Under the pieces are notes generated by a model, which saw only the letters and a list, made by a program, of their open reading frames with translations, was not told the DNA's origin and made no database searches. From Bacteroidales bacterium (lineage in GTDB: Bacteria; Bacteroidota; Bacteroidia; Bacteroidales; Paludibacteraceae), in the NCBI GenBank assembly GCA_900767595.1, contig CAAFZS010000087.1:1-38465 (forward strand): DNA of 38,465 bases. The letters are read 5' to 3'. Shown here in pieces: positions 26,330-34,470 of this stretch; position 1 is the stretch's first letter, and every line of letters starts with the position of its first letter. The translations under genes and the position numbers were made by a program.

Positions 26330-29300
26330 ATGAAAAAGATCTATCTATTTTTGGCTGCCGTGTTGGTTAGCATGAGCAGCTTCGGAGCAGCGATTGACCC
26401 CGGCTACAATGAACCGGAAGGATCGTTCTACTCCTGCTATTATTTCCCGAGTAGTGGAAAAGCTGCTGTGCAAGTGCCGCAGTTATTTATGCCCTACATG
26501 GACGAGTACACGTTCACCAGCCGCAAAGGAGCCGGTGATTGGAAGATGGGCGACCAAACCGCTACCAATGCGGAGACCTTCTCTCCCAAGTATGCGTTTG
26601 GAACCTATACCGCAGAAGGTATGCCCGAACTGACTGCCAGAGACACTACCTACGTGTATGGTAGTGGAAGTACTTCCGGCTCTGCTCGCCGCGTATATGT
26701 AGGGGACGGTGCTTATCACTACATAACCAATGCGAAACATTATGCAGTTAAACAATCCACTATGGTTACCAAGATGAGTAGTTATCTCAAATTCCGTACG
26801 TATTTCTTCAATCGTCCGGATCAGGTGATGCTCGTTAGCAAGATTTTGATTCCTATTACAACGAATAAGAACGGTGAGACCGTTGCCGACCTCTTCCCTG
26901 CTGAGGATTCCCACATGAAAGTGGCTGTTTATCAAGCTACCTGCTCCAGAACCTCATTGGATAAATATAGCAAGGCTATTGACTATTCCAAACGTTTGGT
27001 TGATACGCTGACTCTGACCGTTAAGAATTATATGCAGAGCAACAATGCATATGCCGGTATTCTGATTGCCGAGTTACCGGAACCTGTTTCTATTAAAGGT
27101 GCTTTCTGTGTTGAAATTACGGACTATCAGACTATGGGTCCGGAGACCCGTATTATCGGTGATAACACCACAGGAACGACTTCCCAATACTTGAAATATA
27201 AAAATGTCGGTGATTCCCAACTGACCGTTTACGCAGCATCTAACAACTTCGAAGTAGCCGTTTATGGTGCAATGCCCAGCATTGCGAAAGCAAGCGAAGT
27301 GGAAGCTATTGAGATACCCGCTATCGGCGGTGCCGCTGAGGCTTTTGCTATCTATTCCAGCACGAAGATTACGGCAAAAGAGATTACTCTTCCCGAATGG
27401 GCAAACTTAGATACCATCATGTATGAGGGTGACACTTATGCCGCCAACAAGAAGATTAACATCGTTCTCTCTGCATCTGCCAACACGACCGGTGCTGAGC
27501 GCACAGGCGAGATGGTTATCAATAACTTAGGAATGAAACTGACCGTTGCCATCAAGCAAGACGTCAAGAAAGATACTCCCTATATCCTCATCGCTGACAC
27601 CAAGAAAGCCATCACTATTCCTACCCTCGGTGGGGAATCAGAGCCGTTCATGGTTCGTACCAACACCACGTTGACCGATTGGCAAATCAATCTTCCCGAA
27701 GGTTATTCCTACACCGCTACTCCTGCTACTGACGACACCGTGGCTATCACACTCAAGCACGAGGGTTATCTCAAAGCCACTTACAAAGACACGATGGCCA
27801 TTGCTATTGAAAGCGAAACCTTATGCAAGATTGCTTACAAGCAAAACGGTATCATCATTCAATACATTGACGAGCCTATCGCTGAGTTCTGGGCTGAATA
27901 CGAGGCTAATAGCAAGTTCTATTACACCGCTGCTTCTGACGGCAAGAACTATTCGCTCTACTTCTTCTACACGCCGCTTACACGCGCTGACGTGGAGGTA
28001 TCTGCTCCCGAATGGTGCGAAGTTAACCTGCGTGACTCCGTCTTGAAGGAGCAAAACGCTCTGGCTTTGACCATGAAGGCTCCTCAAGAGACCCAAACCG
28101 AGCGCACGGGCGAACTCAAAATCCAATACAAAGGCGAGGATATCTTGGTTTATAACCTCCGCCAATTAGGTTTCCACGGCTATGCAAAAGATGTCTATTC
28201 TTCTCAAGCAGAAGGTGGTACCGTAAGCGGTAACGGTGGACAAGTTAAGTTCGTTCGCTATACCAACACCGAGTGGTTATGGAAGACCAATGTCGACTTT
28301 GCTAAGTGGAGTGTTGACGCTCCCGAATGGATTCAAACGACCCTCACCGCAAGAACAGCAGACACTGTATCGTTGAAGATGTTTGTTGAAACGAAGGATT
28401 ATTCTATTGAAGGTCGTAAGGGTACTGTCACCATCAAGGCTGACACCATTACTATGACCCTCGACATCACCCAAACGGCTGCTGAGAAGTCGATGTCGTA
28501 CTACAATGTAGATGGTGCTCTGTATTATGGTACAAGCAATACCGCCGGTGCTTACACGACACAATATATGTTCGTTCCGTACGCTGACTCTGTGGCTGTT
28601 GTCAGTCAAGTAGGTCCCGGTACTTGGTATGGTGGAAAGAATCACAACTTGGATACCACTACCATTGGTTCGGACACCTATTGGATTTATGCACCTTCGA
28701 ATGTCAACAACTACGTGATGTATGTGCCTTACTTCCAATCGGATATTAAAGAACTCTATAGCGAGTGGCAATGGGGCGGTGTGATTAAGTATCGCGCTAA
28801 CGCTCGTATGCGTGTCGGTTCCGGAAGGAAAGCCTACCTCTGCGCTCCGCAATATCACCCCGATAGCCTCGCTTCCGGTGGTAAGACTTCCGATATGTAC
28901 ATGCGTTCGGGTACTTTCAGCGGTCAGTCGATTCACTACTGCTACGGTTCTATGGTAGGTAATGAGGAGCAAGGTTACTACAATTACATTGGCTCGTATA
29001 TCCACACCAACGGCGTGGTTTGGGCAGACTCAATCTTCGTTCCTATCTATAGTTACGCTATCTACAAAGAGGGCGCTCCGCAAGAAAAAGCAACTATCTT
29101 TGGCGAGAATGGCCGTATCACCCTCTCTATCTATTCGGCTACCAAGAATACAGACGGCACGCCCAATATCGATCGCGAACACCCCATCTATCAAGCAACG
29201 GCCGATAGCTCGAACTTCTTATGGAACAGTTCAACCGCTTACAAGGGTGCTATCACCTTCGTGAAGATTGAAAAGAGCGGTATCGGTATTGACCAAGTCG

Positions 29301-29959
29301 TTCCGTTCATCAGCGAGGGCGGCGATTTCTATGCTGAACTGTCAGGCTTCAACGAGAGTGGCATGGACTTCGGTCTATATTCCGACGGTTCTCCTGTTGC
29401 CGGACAAGAAAATGGTCAAGGATGGTTCTATAAGGATGGCAAGTATAACAAAGTATGGAGCAAACAATATGACCTCTACATGACCTTCAACGGCTTCTTC
29501 CCATTCATCAAGACCATGTATGGTGCTACCGAAGTAAACGTTGACGCAACCGGTGAAAACGTATCCATCATCTATCCGGAATTAGACCCTGAGAAGCAAG
29601 AACAAAGTGATTTGCTTCTGCGCTCCAACCGCGATTACGGAGAGTGGGAATACGACGACGTATACGACTGGATGACCCTCTCGCTGGATACCACAGATAT
29701 CTGGAATTCGAATAACTTGACCGACATCACCTTCGATGTTGAAGCTAACCCAGGTGCTGACCGTACGGATACACTTGTGTTCATCAACCATGGTATCGAA
29801 CTCCGCATTCCTGTTATCCAAAAAGGTGAAGGTACCGGTTTCATCAACCTCATGGAGAAACAAAAGAACGTGAAGACCGAGAAGATATTCAAGAACAACA
29901 ATATCCTCATCCGTCGCAACAATGACCTGTTCACCATTGAGGGTAAAAAAGTGAAATAA
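26330..29959 (+). CDS. large secreted BACON-repeat protein with a duplicated ~300-residue domain and sorting-like tail
   Basis: A 1209-residue exported protein (signal MKKIYLFLAAVLVSMSSFGA). Residues ~20-320 and ~720-1057 look like two copies of an unrecognised beta-rich domain; both have a YY...VPYAD/MPYMDE-like opening, an ILIPI/FVPI strand, an IxIYxAT/VAVYQAT strand and a GAF/GAI strand before a closing Gly-rich part. Between them lie four BACON-like Ig modules (from ~322, ending in strands such as MKLTVAIKQDV and MTLDITQTA), and a fifth follows the second copy (~1060-1170). The last 21 residues (NNNILIRRNNDLFTIEG plus KKVK) match the tail found in other secreted proteins here. It is last in the SusCD operon, 30 nt after DUF4302, and probably acts at the cell surface with the importer. 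Confidence 0.8.
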   Translation: MKKIYLFLAAVLVSMSSFGAAIDPGYNEPEGSFYSCYYFPSSGKAAVQVPQLFMPYMDEYTFTSRKGAGDWKMGDQTATNAETFSPKYAFGTYTAEGMPELTARDTTYVYGSGSTSGSARRVYVGDGAYHYITNAKHYAVKQSTMVTKMSSYLKFRTYFFNRPDQVMLVSKILIPITTNKNGETVADLFPAEDSHMKVAVYQATCSRTSLDKYSKAIDYSKRLVDTLTLTVKNYMQSNNAYAGILIAELPEPVSIKGAFCVEITDYQTMGPETRIIGDNTTGTTSQYLKYKNVGDSQLTVYAASNNFEVAVYGAMPSIAKASEVEAIEIPAIGGAAEAFAIYSSTKITAKEITLPEWANLDTIMYEGDTYAANKKINIVLSASANTTGAERTGEMVINNLGMKLTVAIKQDVKKDTPYILIADTKKAITIPTLGGESEPFMVRTNTTLTDWQINLPEGYSYTATPATDDTVAITLKHEGYLKATYKDTMAIAIESETLCKIAYKQNGIIIQYIDEPIAEFWAEYEANSKFYYTAASDGKNYSLYFFYTPLTRADVEVSAPEWCEVNLRDSVLKEQNALALTMKAPQETQTERTGELKIQYKGEDILVYNLRQLGFHGYAKDVYSSQAEGGTVSGNGGQVKFVRYTNTEWLWKTNVDFAKWSVDAPEWIQTTLTARTADTVSLKMFVETKDYSIEGRKGTVTIKADTITMTLDITQTAAEKSMSYYNVDGALYYGTSNTAGAYTTQYMFVPYADSVAVVSQVGPGTWYGGKNHNLDTTTIGSDTYWIYAPSNVNNYVMYVPYFQSDIKELYSEWQWGGVIKYRANARMRVGSGRKAYLCAPQYHPDSLASGGKTSDMYMRSGTFSGQSIHYCYGSMVGNEEQGYYNYIGSYIHTNGVVWADSIFVPIYSYAIYKEGAPQEKATIFGENGRITLSIYSATKNTDGTPNIDREHPIYQATADSSNFLWNSSTAYKGAITFVKIEKSGIGIDQVVPFISEGGDFYAELSGFNESGMDFGLYSDGSPVAGQENGQGWFYKDGKYNKVWSKQYDLYMTFNGFFPFIKTMYGATEVNVDATGENVSIIYPELDPEKQEQSDLLLRSNRDYGEWEYDDVYDWMTLSLDTTDIWNSNNLTDITFDVEANPGADRTDTLVFINHGIELRIPVIQKGEGTGFINLMEKQKNVKTEKIFKNNNILIRRNNDLFTIEGKKVK

Positions 29960-29995
29960 TCTAGAAAATCTAGATTAACTAGACTATCTAGAACG
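29960..29995 (+). repeat. 9-bp tandem repeat (TCTAGAAAA type) after the BACON gene
   Basis: Four units (TCTAGAAAA, TCTAGATTA, ACTAGACTA, TCTAGAACG) start at the base after the TAA stop and end at the terminator. Confidence 0.85.
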
Positions 29996-29996
29996 C

Positions 29997-30032
29997 AAAA
30001 AACGCGATTTTCTGTTGAAAGTCGCGTTTTTT
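29997..30032 (+). terminator. intrinsic terminator of the SusC/SusD operon
   Basis: Long stem AAACGCGATTTTC - TGTT - GAAAGTCGCGTTT with one wobble, followed by a T run. Confidence 0.9.
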
Positions 30033-30033
30033 A

Positions 30034-30065
30034 TTTGCTTATATCAAAATTATTTTGTAATTTTG
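30034..30065 (+). promoter_or_regulatory. promoter for the C10 protease (and possibly serC-serA)
   Basis: TTTG at 30034-30037, 20 nt, TAATTTTG at 30058-30065; predicted start near 30072, leaving a 15-nt leader with GAGAGGA just before the ATG, a Shine-Dalgarno-like stretch unusual for this phylum. Confidence 0.85.
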
Positions 30066-30086
30066 CAGTCTAAAATTGAGAGGACG

Positions 30087-32399
30087 ATGAAAAAGTATTT
30101 ATTTAGCCTTTTTATTGCGCTCATTGCCCTTCCCTCGATAGCGGCAATCCGTACCGAACCCCAAGCCGCAGCAATGGCTGCCGCCTACTTCACGTCAGAT
30201 AACCCTTCCCCGCAAATAGCCAAAGCACCAAGCCAAGCCGTTCCGGTACGCCTCGTTCGCACCATCGATTTTGCGCAGCAATCTACACCCGCCATCTATA
30301 TTTACGAGCAAGAGCAATCCTCGCGCTGCGTCTTCATCGCCGCGACCGACAAACTCGACCGCATCCTCGGCTACACCGATGAACCCCTACCCCCCTACTC
30401 CTCTACCCCCCTACTCCCCTACTCCTCTACCCCCCTCCCCCCTCCCTTGGAACTATGGCTCCAATCCTACGCTGACGAGATCGCTTTACTCGAATTAGGC
30501 GAAGGTACAATTCACCAACTCACCCCCGGGCGCACCCCGATTGAGCCTTTCATGAAGGACGAGAATAAAAATCTTATCCAATGGAATCAGAAAACACCCT
30601 ATAACCTCTTCTGCCCATACTTAGATGGTGCACAAACAGCGACCGGTTGCGTAGCGACCGCACTGGCTCAGATTATGCGTTATTACCGTTACCCAGAGCG
30701 TCCTACCGGACAAAAATCCTACGAATGGGATAAGGGAGAGAAGACCTTATCCATCAATTATGACACCGTGCCTGCCTATGATTGGGCGAACATGAAAAAC
30801 AAACAGAGCAATTATACCACCACAACCCAAAAGCGAGCAGTGGCACGACTGATGCGCGATGTAGGCTATTCGGTCGAAATGAACTACGGCCCCAGCAGCG
30901 GTGCCACAACCTCCAACTGCCTCACCGCTTTACCAACGTATTTTGGCTATAGTACCGACATCTTCATGGTTGGGGCACTCAGTTTGCCCACGCAAGAATA
31001 CGAAGACTTAGTCTATTCCTCCTTGAAGAAAAAACACCCTCTCCTACTCACCGGTACAAAGATTAATGGCGGTGCCCACGCTTTCGTTTGCGATGGTGCT
31101 GATGACAAGGGTTACTTCCACATCAATTGGGGGTGGGGCGGTAGTTATGACGGATATTTTGACCTCTCTATCCTCGATTCCAAAGGAACAGGAACCGGTG
31201 GCTCTACCGCTGCCGGAGGTTATTGCGCCCACCGCAGTGCGGTCTTTAATATCCTACCCCCTACGGAGCACGACATCGTCACCAAACCGACTAACCTTCA
31301 CCCCATAGCCGCTGATTCCATCACTATCAGCACTTCTATTCTACAAAAAAACGAAACACTGACCGTCTATGTGGGCAAGATTGTGAACACCCAAGGCGAA
31401 CCTTGGACGGGTTACTACGGTGTGCTGCTCAGCGGCGACAACATGACTTCGCGCTATTGGATGGGAGGACAGTCCTCTACCTCCAATTTTAAGCCCGGCT
31501 ATCTGCTCTCAAAAACAGCGGATATCACCTATGCATCCCTCGTCAAATACTGCACCAAACCCGGCGTTTATTACCTCAAACCCTCTTATAAAGCCAAGAC
31601 CGATGGAGCCAAAGCCACCACAATGCCTATCGCTTTCGGTGCCCAAGGAATCATACTGACTTTAGATAGCAAAGGCGTCTTCTCTGTTAAGTTAGATAAC
31701 GATACCACCCCGCCTACTCCTCCTACCCCCACCTTCGAAGCCATCCTTTTAGACTTGGAGAACGACTCTGCCGCTGTGATGTGGGACTGCTCTGTACCCT
31801 TCGCTTATTGCGACTACACCATCACCGCAGCCGACCAATCCATCGCACTATCCTCACGCTCCACCTCCAAGGAAGGAGACGTGATGTTCCGCTATTATAC
31901 CAATAGCAAACTCTCGCTCACCGTGACCGCCTATACCGAAGACGGACAAGCCATCGGCACGGATACCGACGAGATAACACCGACCGTAAAATCCGATTTC
32001 ACCGCCAAGAATACCTCATACGAAATAGACTCTACCGCTATCCATTTTACTTGGACAGGCGAAGCGCCTTATTACCAAATCACCCTCTATCAAGGAACAA
32101 CCGCCATCACCCAAGGCGTACTTGTTGAACCCCAAGAAGGTGTTTTCACCTACGACTATTCGCCTGTCCTCTCTCCTGGAAACTATAAGTTCGGACTGCG
32201 TCCCGTCAGCCCGACCGTCAAGGTTTATCTTGGTTCAGAAAAGAAATATAACTTCACTGTCCCGACACCTTCCCCGACAGACCTTAACTCCCTCTCCAAC
32301 AATCGCAAAACAAGAACCATCAAGGTTTTTAATCAAGGACAAATCATCTTCCTTCGGGAAGGACAAGCATATACAATTTTTGGACAATCTATCTATTAA
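30087..32399 (+). CDS. secreted C10-family (streptopain-like) cysteine protease
   Basis: A 770-residue exported protease; the promoter and signal peptide (MKKYLFSLFIALIALPSIAA) fix the ATG at 30087 rather than 30015. A SpeB/Spi-type pro-region spans about 22-140 (ending in LELWLQSYADEIALLE). The catalytic domain has Cys188 in TGCVATALAQIMRYY, His331 in NGGAHAFVCDG and the HINWGWGGSYDGYFDL block after it, as in interpain and PrtT-like enzymes. C-terminal Ig/fibronectin-like modules follow, and the last 21 residues (QGQIIFLREGQAYTIFG plus QSIY) share the tail pattern of other secreted proteins here. Residues ~99-120 are a Pro/Ser/Thr/Leu/Tyr insertion encoded by a C-rich microsatellite. It probably digests extracellular protein. 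serC follows after 22 nt. Confidence 0.92.
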   Translation: MKKYLFSLFIALIALPSIAAIRTEPQAAAMAAAYFTSDNPSPQIAKAPSQAVPVRLVRTIDFAQQSTPAIYIYEQEQSSRCVFIAATDKLDRILGYTDEPLPPYSSTPLLPYSSTPLPPPLELWLQSYADEIALLELGEGTIHQLTPGRTPIEPFMKDENKNLIQWNQKTPYNLFCPYLDGAQTATGCVATALAQIMRYYRYPERPTGQKSYEWDKGEKTLSINYDTVPAYDWANMKNKQSNYTTTTQKRAVARLMRDVGYSVEMNYGPSSGATTSNCLTALPTYFGYSTDIFMVGALSLPTQEYEDLVYSSLKKKHPLLLTGTKINGGAHAFVCDGADDKGYFHINWGWGGSYDGYFDLSILDSKGTGTGGSTAAGGYCAHRSAVFNILPPTEHDIVTKPTNLHPIAADSITISTSILQKNETLTVYVGKIVNTQGEPWTGYYGVLLSGDNMTSRYWMGGQSSTSNFKPGYLLSKTADITYASLVKYCTKPGVYYLKPSYKAKTDGAKATTMPIAFGAQGIILTLDSKGVFSVKLDNDTTPPTPPTPTFEAILLDLENDSAAVMWDCSVPFAYCDYTITAADQSIALSSRSTSKEGDVMFRYYTNSKLSLTVTAYTEDGQAIGTDTDEITPTVKSDFTAKNTSYEIDSTAIHFTWTGEAPYYQITLYQGTTAITQGVLVEPQEGVFTYDYSPVLSPGNYKFGLRPVSPTVKVYLGSEKKYNFTVPTPSPTDLNSLSNNRKTRTIKVFNQGQIIFLREGQAYTIFGQSIY
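30382..30446 (+). repeat. C/T-rich microsatellite inside the protease pro-region
   Basis: Imperfect repeats built from CTACTCC and CTCTACCCCC, encoding PYSSTPLL-PYSSTPLPPP (residues ~102-120). It lies between RILGYTDE and the LELWLQ helix, where other C10 pro-regions have a short loop. Confidence 0.85.
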
Positions 32400-32421
32400 C
32401 ACCATAAAAACACGTACTATT

Positions 32422-33501
32422 ATGAAAAAGTACAATTTTAATGCAGGACCGAGTATCCTGCCGCAAGAAGTGATTAAGCAAACCGCAGAAGCCGTCATCG
32501 ACTTTCAAGGCGAAGGACTCTCTATCTTAGAGATCTCTCACCGTGCCAAGTATTTCCAACCCGTAGTAGATGAGGCGGAAGCCCTGATGAAGGAGCTGCT
32601 CAACATCCCCGAAGGCTATCGCGTCATCTTCCTCGGAGGCGGTGCTAGCACGCAGTTCTGCATGCTGCCCTATAACCTTATGGAACACAAAGCCGCATAT
32701 GTCAACACCGGCGTTTGGAGCAAGAAAGCCATCAAGGAAGCCAAACTCTTTGGCGAAGTAGTGGAACTGGCAACCTCTACCGACTCCATCCCTACCGACT
32801 ATGTCATCCCGCAGGATTGCGACTATCTGCATATCACCACCAACAATACCATCTTCGGTACCGAGTGGTCGAATAGCAAGCTCAACGACTTATACAAAAA
32901 GAAAGGCACCGTTCGCCTCGTAGCCGATATGTCATCCGATATCCTCAGCCGTCCTATCGACGTGAGCCAATACGACATCATCTATGGCGGTGCCCAAAAG
33001 AACCTCGCCCCTGCCGGTGTGACCTTCGTCATCATCAAAGAGGACTGTCTCGGCCATGTCAGCCGCACCATCCCTACGATGCTCGACTACCGCACCCACG
33101 TGAACGAAGGGTCAATGTTCAATACCCCACCCGTATTACCCATCTACACAGCCCTACTGAACCTGCGCTGGCTCAAGCAACACGGCGGCGTAGCGTGGAT
33201 CGATGCTCGCAACAAAGCCAAAGCCGACCTGCTCTACTCCTGCCTTGACAACTCGAAACTGTTTATGCCAACGATTTCCGAAGTGGAAGACCGCAGCCGC
33301 ATGAACATCTGCTTCGTGCTCAAACCGCAATACGAAGACCTGTTTGACGAGTTCTTTAAGTTCGCTACCGAACGCGGCATGGTGGGTATCAAAGGCCACC
33401 GCCTCGTAGGAGGTTTCCGCGCATCCTGCTACAACGCTATGGACCTCGAAGGCGTCCAAGCCCTCGTCGACACCATCCACGATTTTGAAAAACTGCACTA
33501 A
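32422..33501 (+). CDS. serC: phosphoserine aminotransferase
   Basis: A 359-residue PLP enzyme (class V fold) converting 3-phosphohydroxypyruvate and glutamate to phosphoserine and 2-oxoglutarate. The start MKKYNFNAGPSILP is the family N terminus; the frame extends 100 codons upstream only because it overlaps the protease gene. The PLP lysine is Lys193 in YGGAQKNLAPAG; the phosphate-binding GGGASTQF block is at 72-79; the C-terminal GHRLVGGFRASCYNA is typical. It lies upstream of serA, the usual Bacteroidota pairing. Confidence 0.97.
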   Translation: MKKYNFNAGPSILPQEVIKQTAEAVIDFQGEGLSILEISHRAKYFQPVVDEAEALMKELLNIPEGYRVIFLGGGASTQFCMLPYNLMEHKAAYVNTGVWSKKAIKEAKLFGEVVELATSTDSIPTDYVIPQDCDYLHITTNNTIFGTEWSNSKLNDLYKKKGTVRLVADMSSDILSRPIDVSQYDIIYGGAQKNLAPAGVTFVIIKEDCLGHVSRTIPTMLDYRTHVNEGSMFNTPPVLPIYTALLNLRWLKQHGGVAWIDARNKAKADLLYSCLDNSKLFMPTISEVEDRSRMNICFVLKPQYEDLFDEFFKFATERGMVGIKGHRLVGGFRASCYNAMDLEGVQALVDTIHDFEKLH

Positions 33502-33504
33502 AAC

Positions 33505-33546
33505 AATCCACAATCCACTATCCACTATCCACAATCCACAATCCAC
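33505..33546 (+). repeat. 7-bp tandem repeat between serC and serA
   Basis: Six units of AATCCAC/TATCCAC run from 3 nt after the serC stop to one base before the serA ATG, filling the whole gap. Confidence 0.9.
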
Positions 33547-33547
33547 A

Positions 33548-34468
33548 ATGAAACTTCTAGTTGCTACAGAGAAACCCTTTGCGAAGATAGCCGTGGACGG
33601 CATTCGCGAGGTCACCGAGAAAGCGGGTTACGAACTCGTCTTACTCGAGAAATATACCGATAAAAGTCAACTACTCTCCGCCATCGCTGATGCCGATGCC
33701 GTCATCATCCGCTCCGATATCATTGATGCCGAGGTGCTCGATGCCGCCAAGAAACTGCGTATCGTCGTTCGCGCCGGTGCCGGTTACGATAACATCGACC
33801 TCAATGCCGCTACCGCCCACAACGTGGTTGCGATGAACACCCCCGGACAAAACTCCAACGCCGTTGCTGAACTTGCGCTCGGTCTTATGGTTATGGCGGT
33901 CCGCAATATGTACAACGGTACCTCCGGCACCGAACTCAAGGGCAAGAAACTCGGCATCCACGCCTTCGGCAATGTAGGCCGTAATGTCGCCCGTATCGCC
34001 CAAGGTTTCGGGATGGACATCTACGCCTACGACGCTTACTGCCCCGATGAGGCAATGCTTTCCGCCGGTGTCAAACCCGTTCACTCTGCCGAGGAACTCT
34101 ACTCCACTTGCGACATCGTGAGCCTGCATATCCCCGCCACCGACGAAACGAAAAATAGCATCAATGCTGCCCTCGTTAATCGTATGCCCAAAGGCGGACT
34201 GCTCGTCAACACCGCCCGCAAGGAGGTAATCAATGAGCCCGAACTGATTGAACTCATGCAGTCGCGCACCGACCTCAAATATGTAGCCGATGTTATGCCC
34301 GCTGCCAACGAACAATTCCGCACACTCTTTGCGGACCGTTACTTCGCCACTCCGAAGAAAATGGGTGCACAGACCGCGGAAGCCAACATCAATGCCGGTA
34401 TCGCTGCCGCAAAACAAATAGTCGATTATTTCACCACGGGCAATACCCGCTTTCAAGTTAATAAATAA
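33548..34468 (+). CDS. serA: D-3-phosphoglycerate dehydrogenase, short type
   Basis: A 306-residue NAD-dependent 2-hydroxyacid dehydrogenase for the first step of serine synthesis. It has no C-terminal ACT domain, so it should lack classic serine feedback control. The cofactor loop is GIHAFGNVGRNVARIA, with acidic Asp following in IYAYDAY; the catalytic Arg is in NTARKEV. The sites usually holding the catalytic Glu (DVFPTEP) and His (PHxGGST) read DVMPAAN and PKKMGAQT. From memory the PKKMGAQT form is shared by related Bacteroidales, so this is probably a lineage variant rather than decay. ATG 33548 follows the 7-bp repeat; the upstream frame merely translates the repeat. Confidence 0.93.
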   Translation: MKLLVATEKPFAKIAVDGIREVTEKAGYELVLLEKYTDKSQLLSAIADADAVIIRSDIIDAEVLDAAKKLRIVVRAGAGYDNIDLNAATAHNVVAMNTPGQNSNAVAELALGLMVMAVRNMYNGTSGTELKGKKLGIHAFGNVGRNVARIAQGFGMDIYAYDAYCPDEAMLSAGVKPVHSAEELYSTCDIVSLHIPATDETKNSINAALVNRMPKGGLLVNTARKEVINEPELIELMQSRTDLKYVADVMPAANEQFRTLFADRYFATPKKMGAQTAEANINAGIAAAKQIVDYFTTGNTRFQVNK

Positions 34469-34470
34469 GC

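Noticed and set aside
32122..32421. Upstream extension of serC by 100 codons
   Set aside because: It overlaps the protease gene in another frame; SerC proteins begin at the MKKYNFNAGP motif.
33485..33547. Upstream extension of serA through the 7-bp repeat
   Set aside because: Translates simple repeat only; the dehydrogenase fold starts at MKLLVATEKP.
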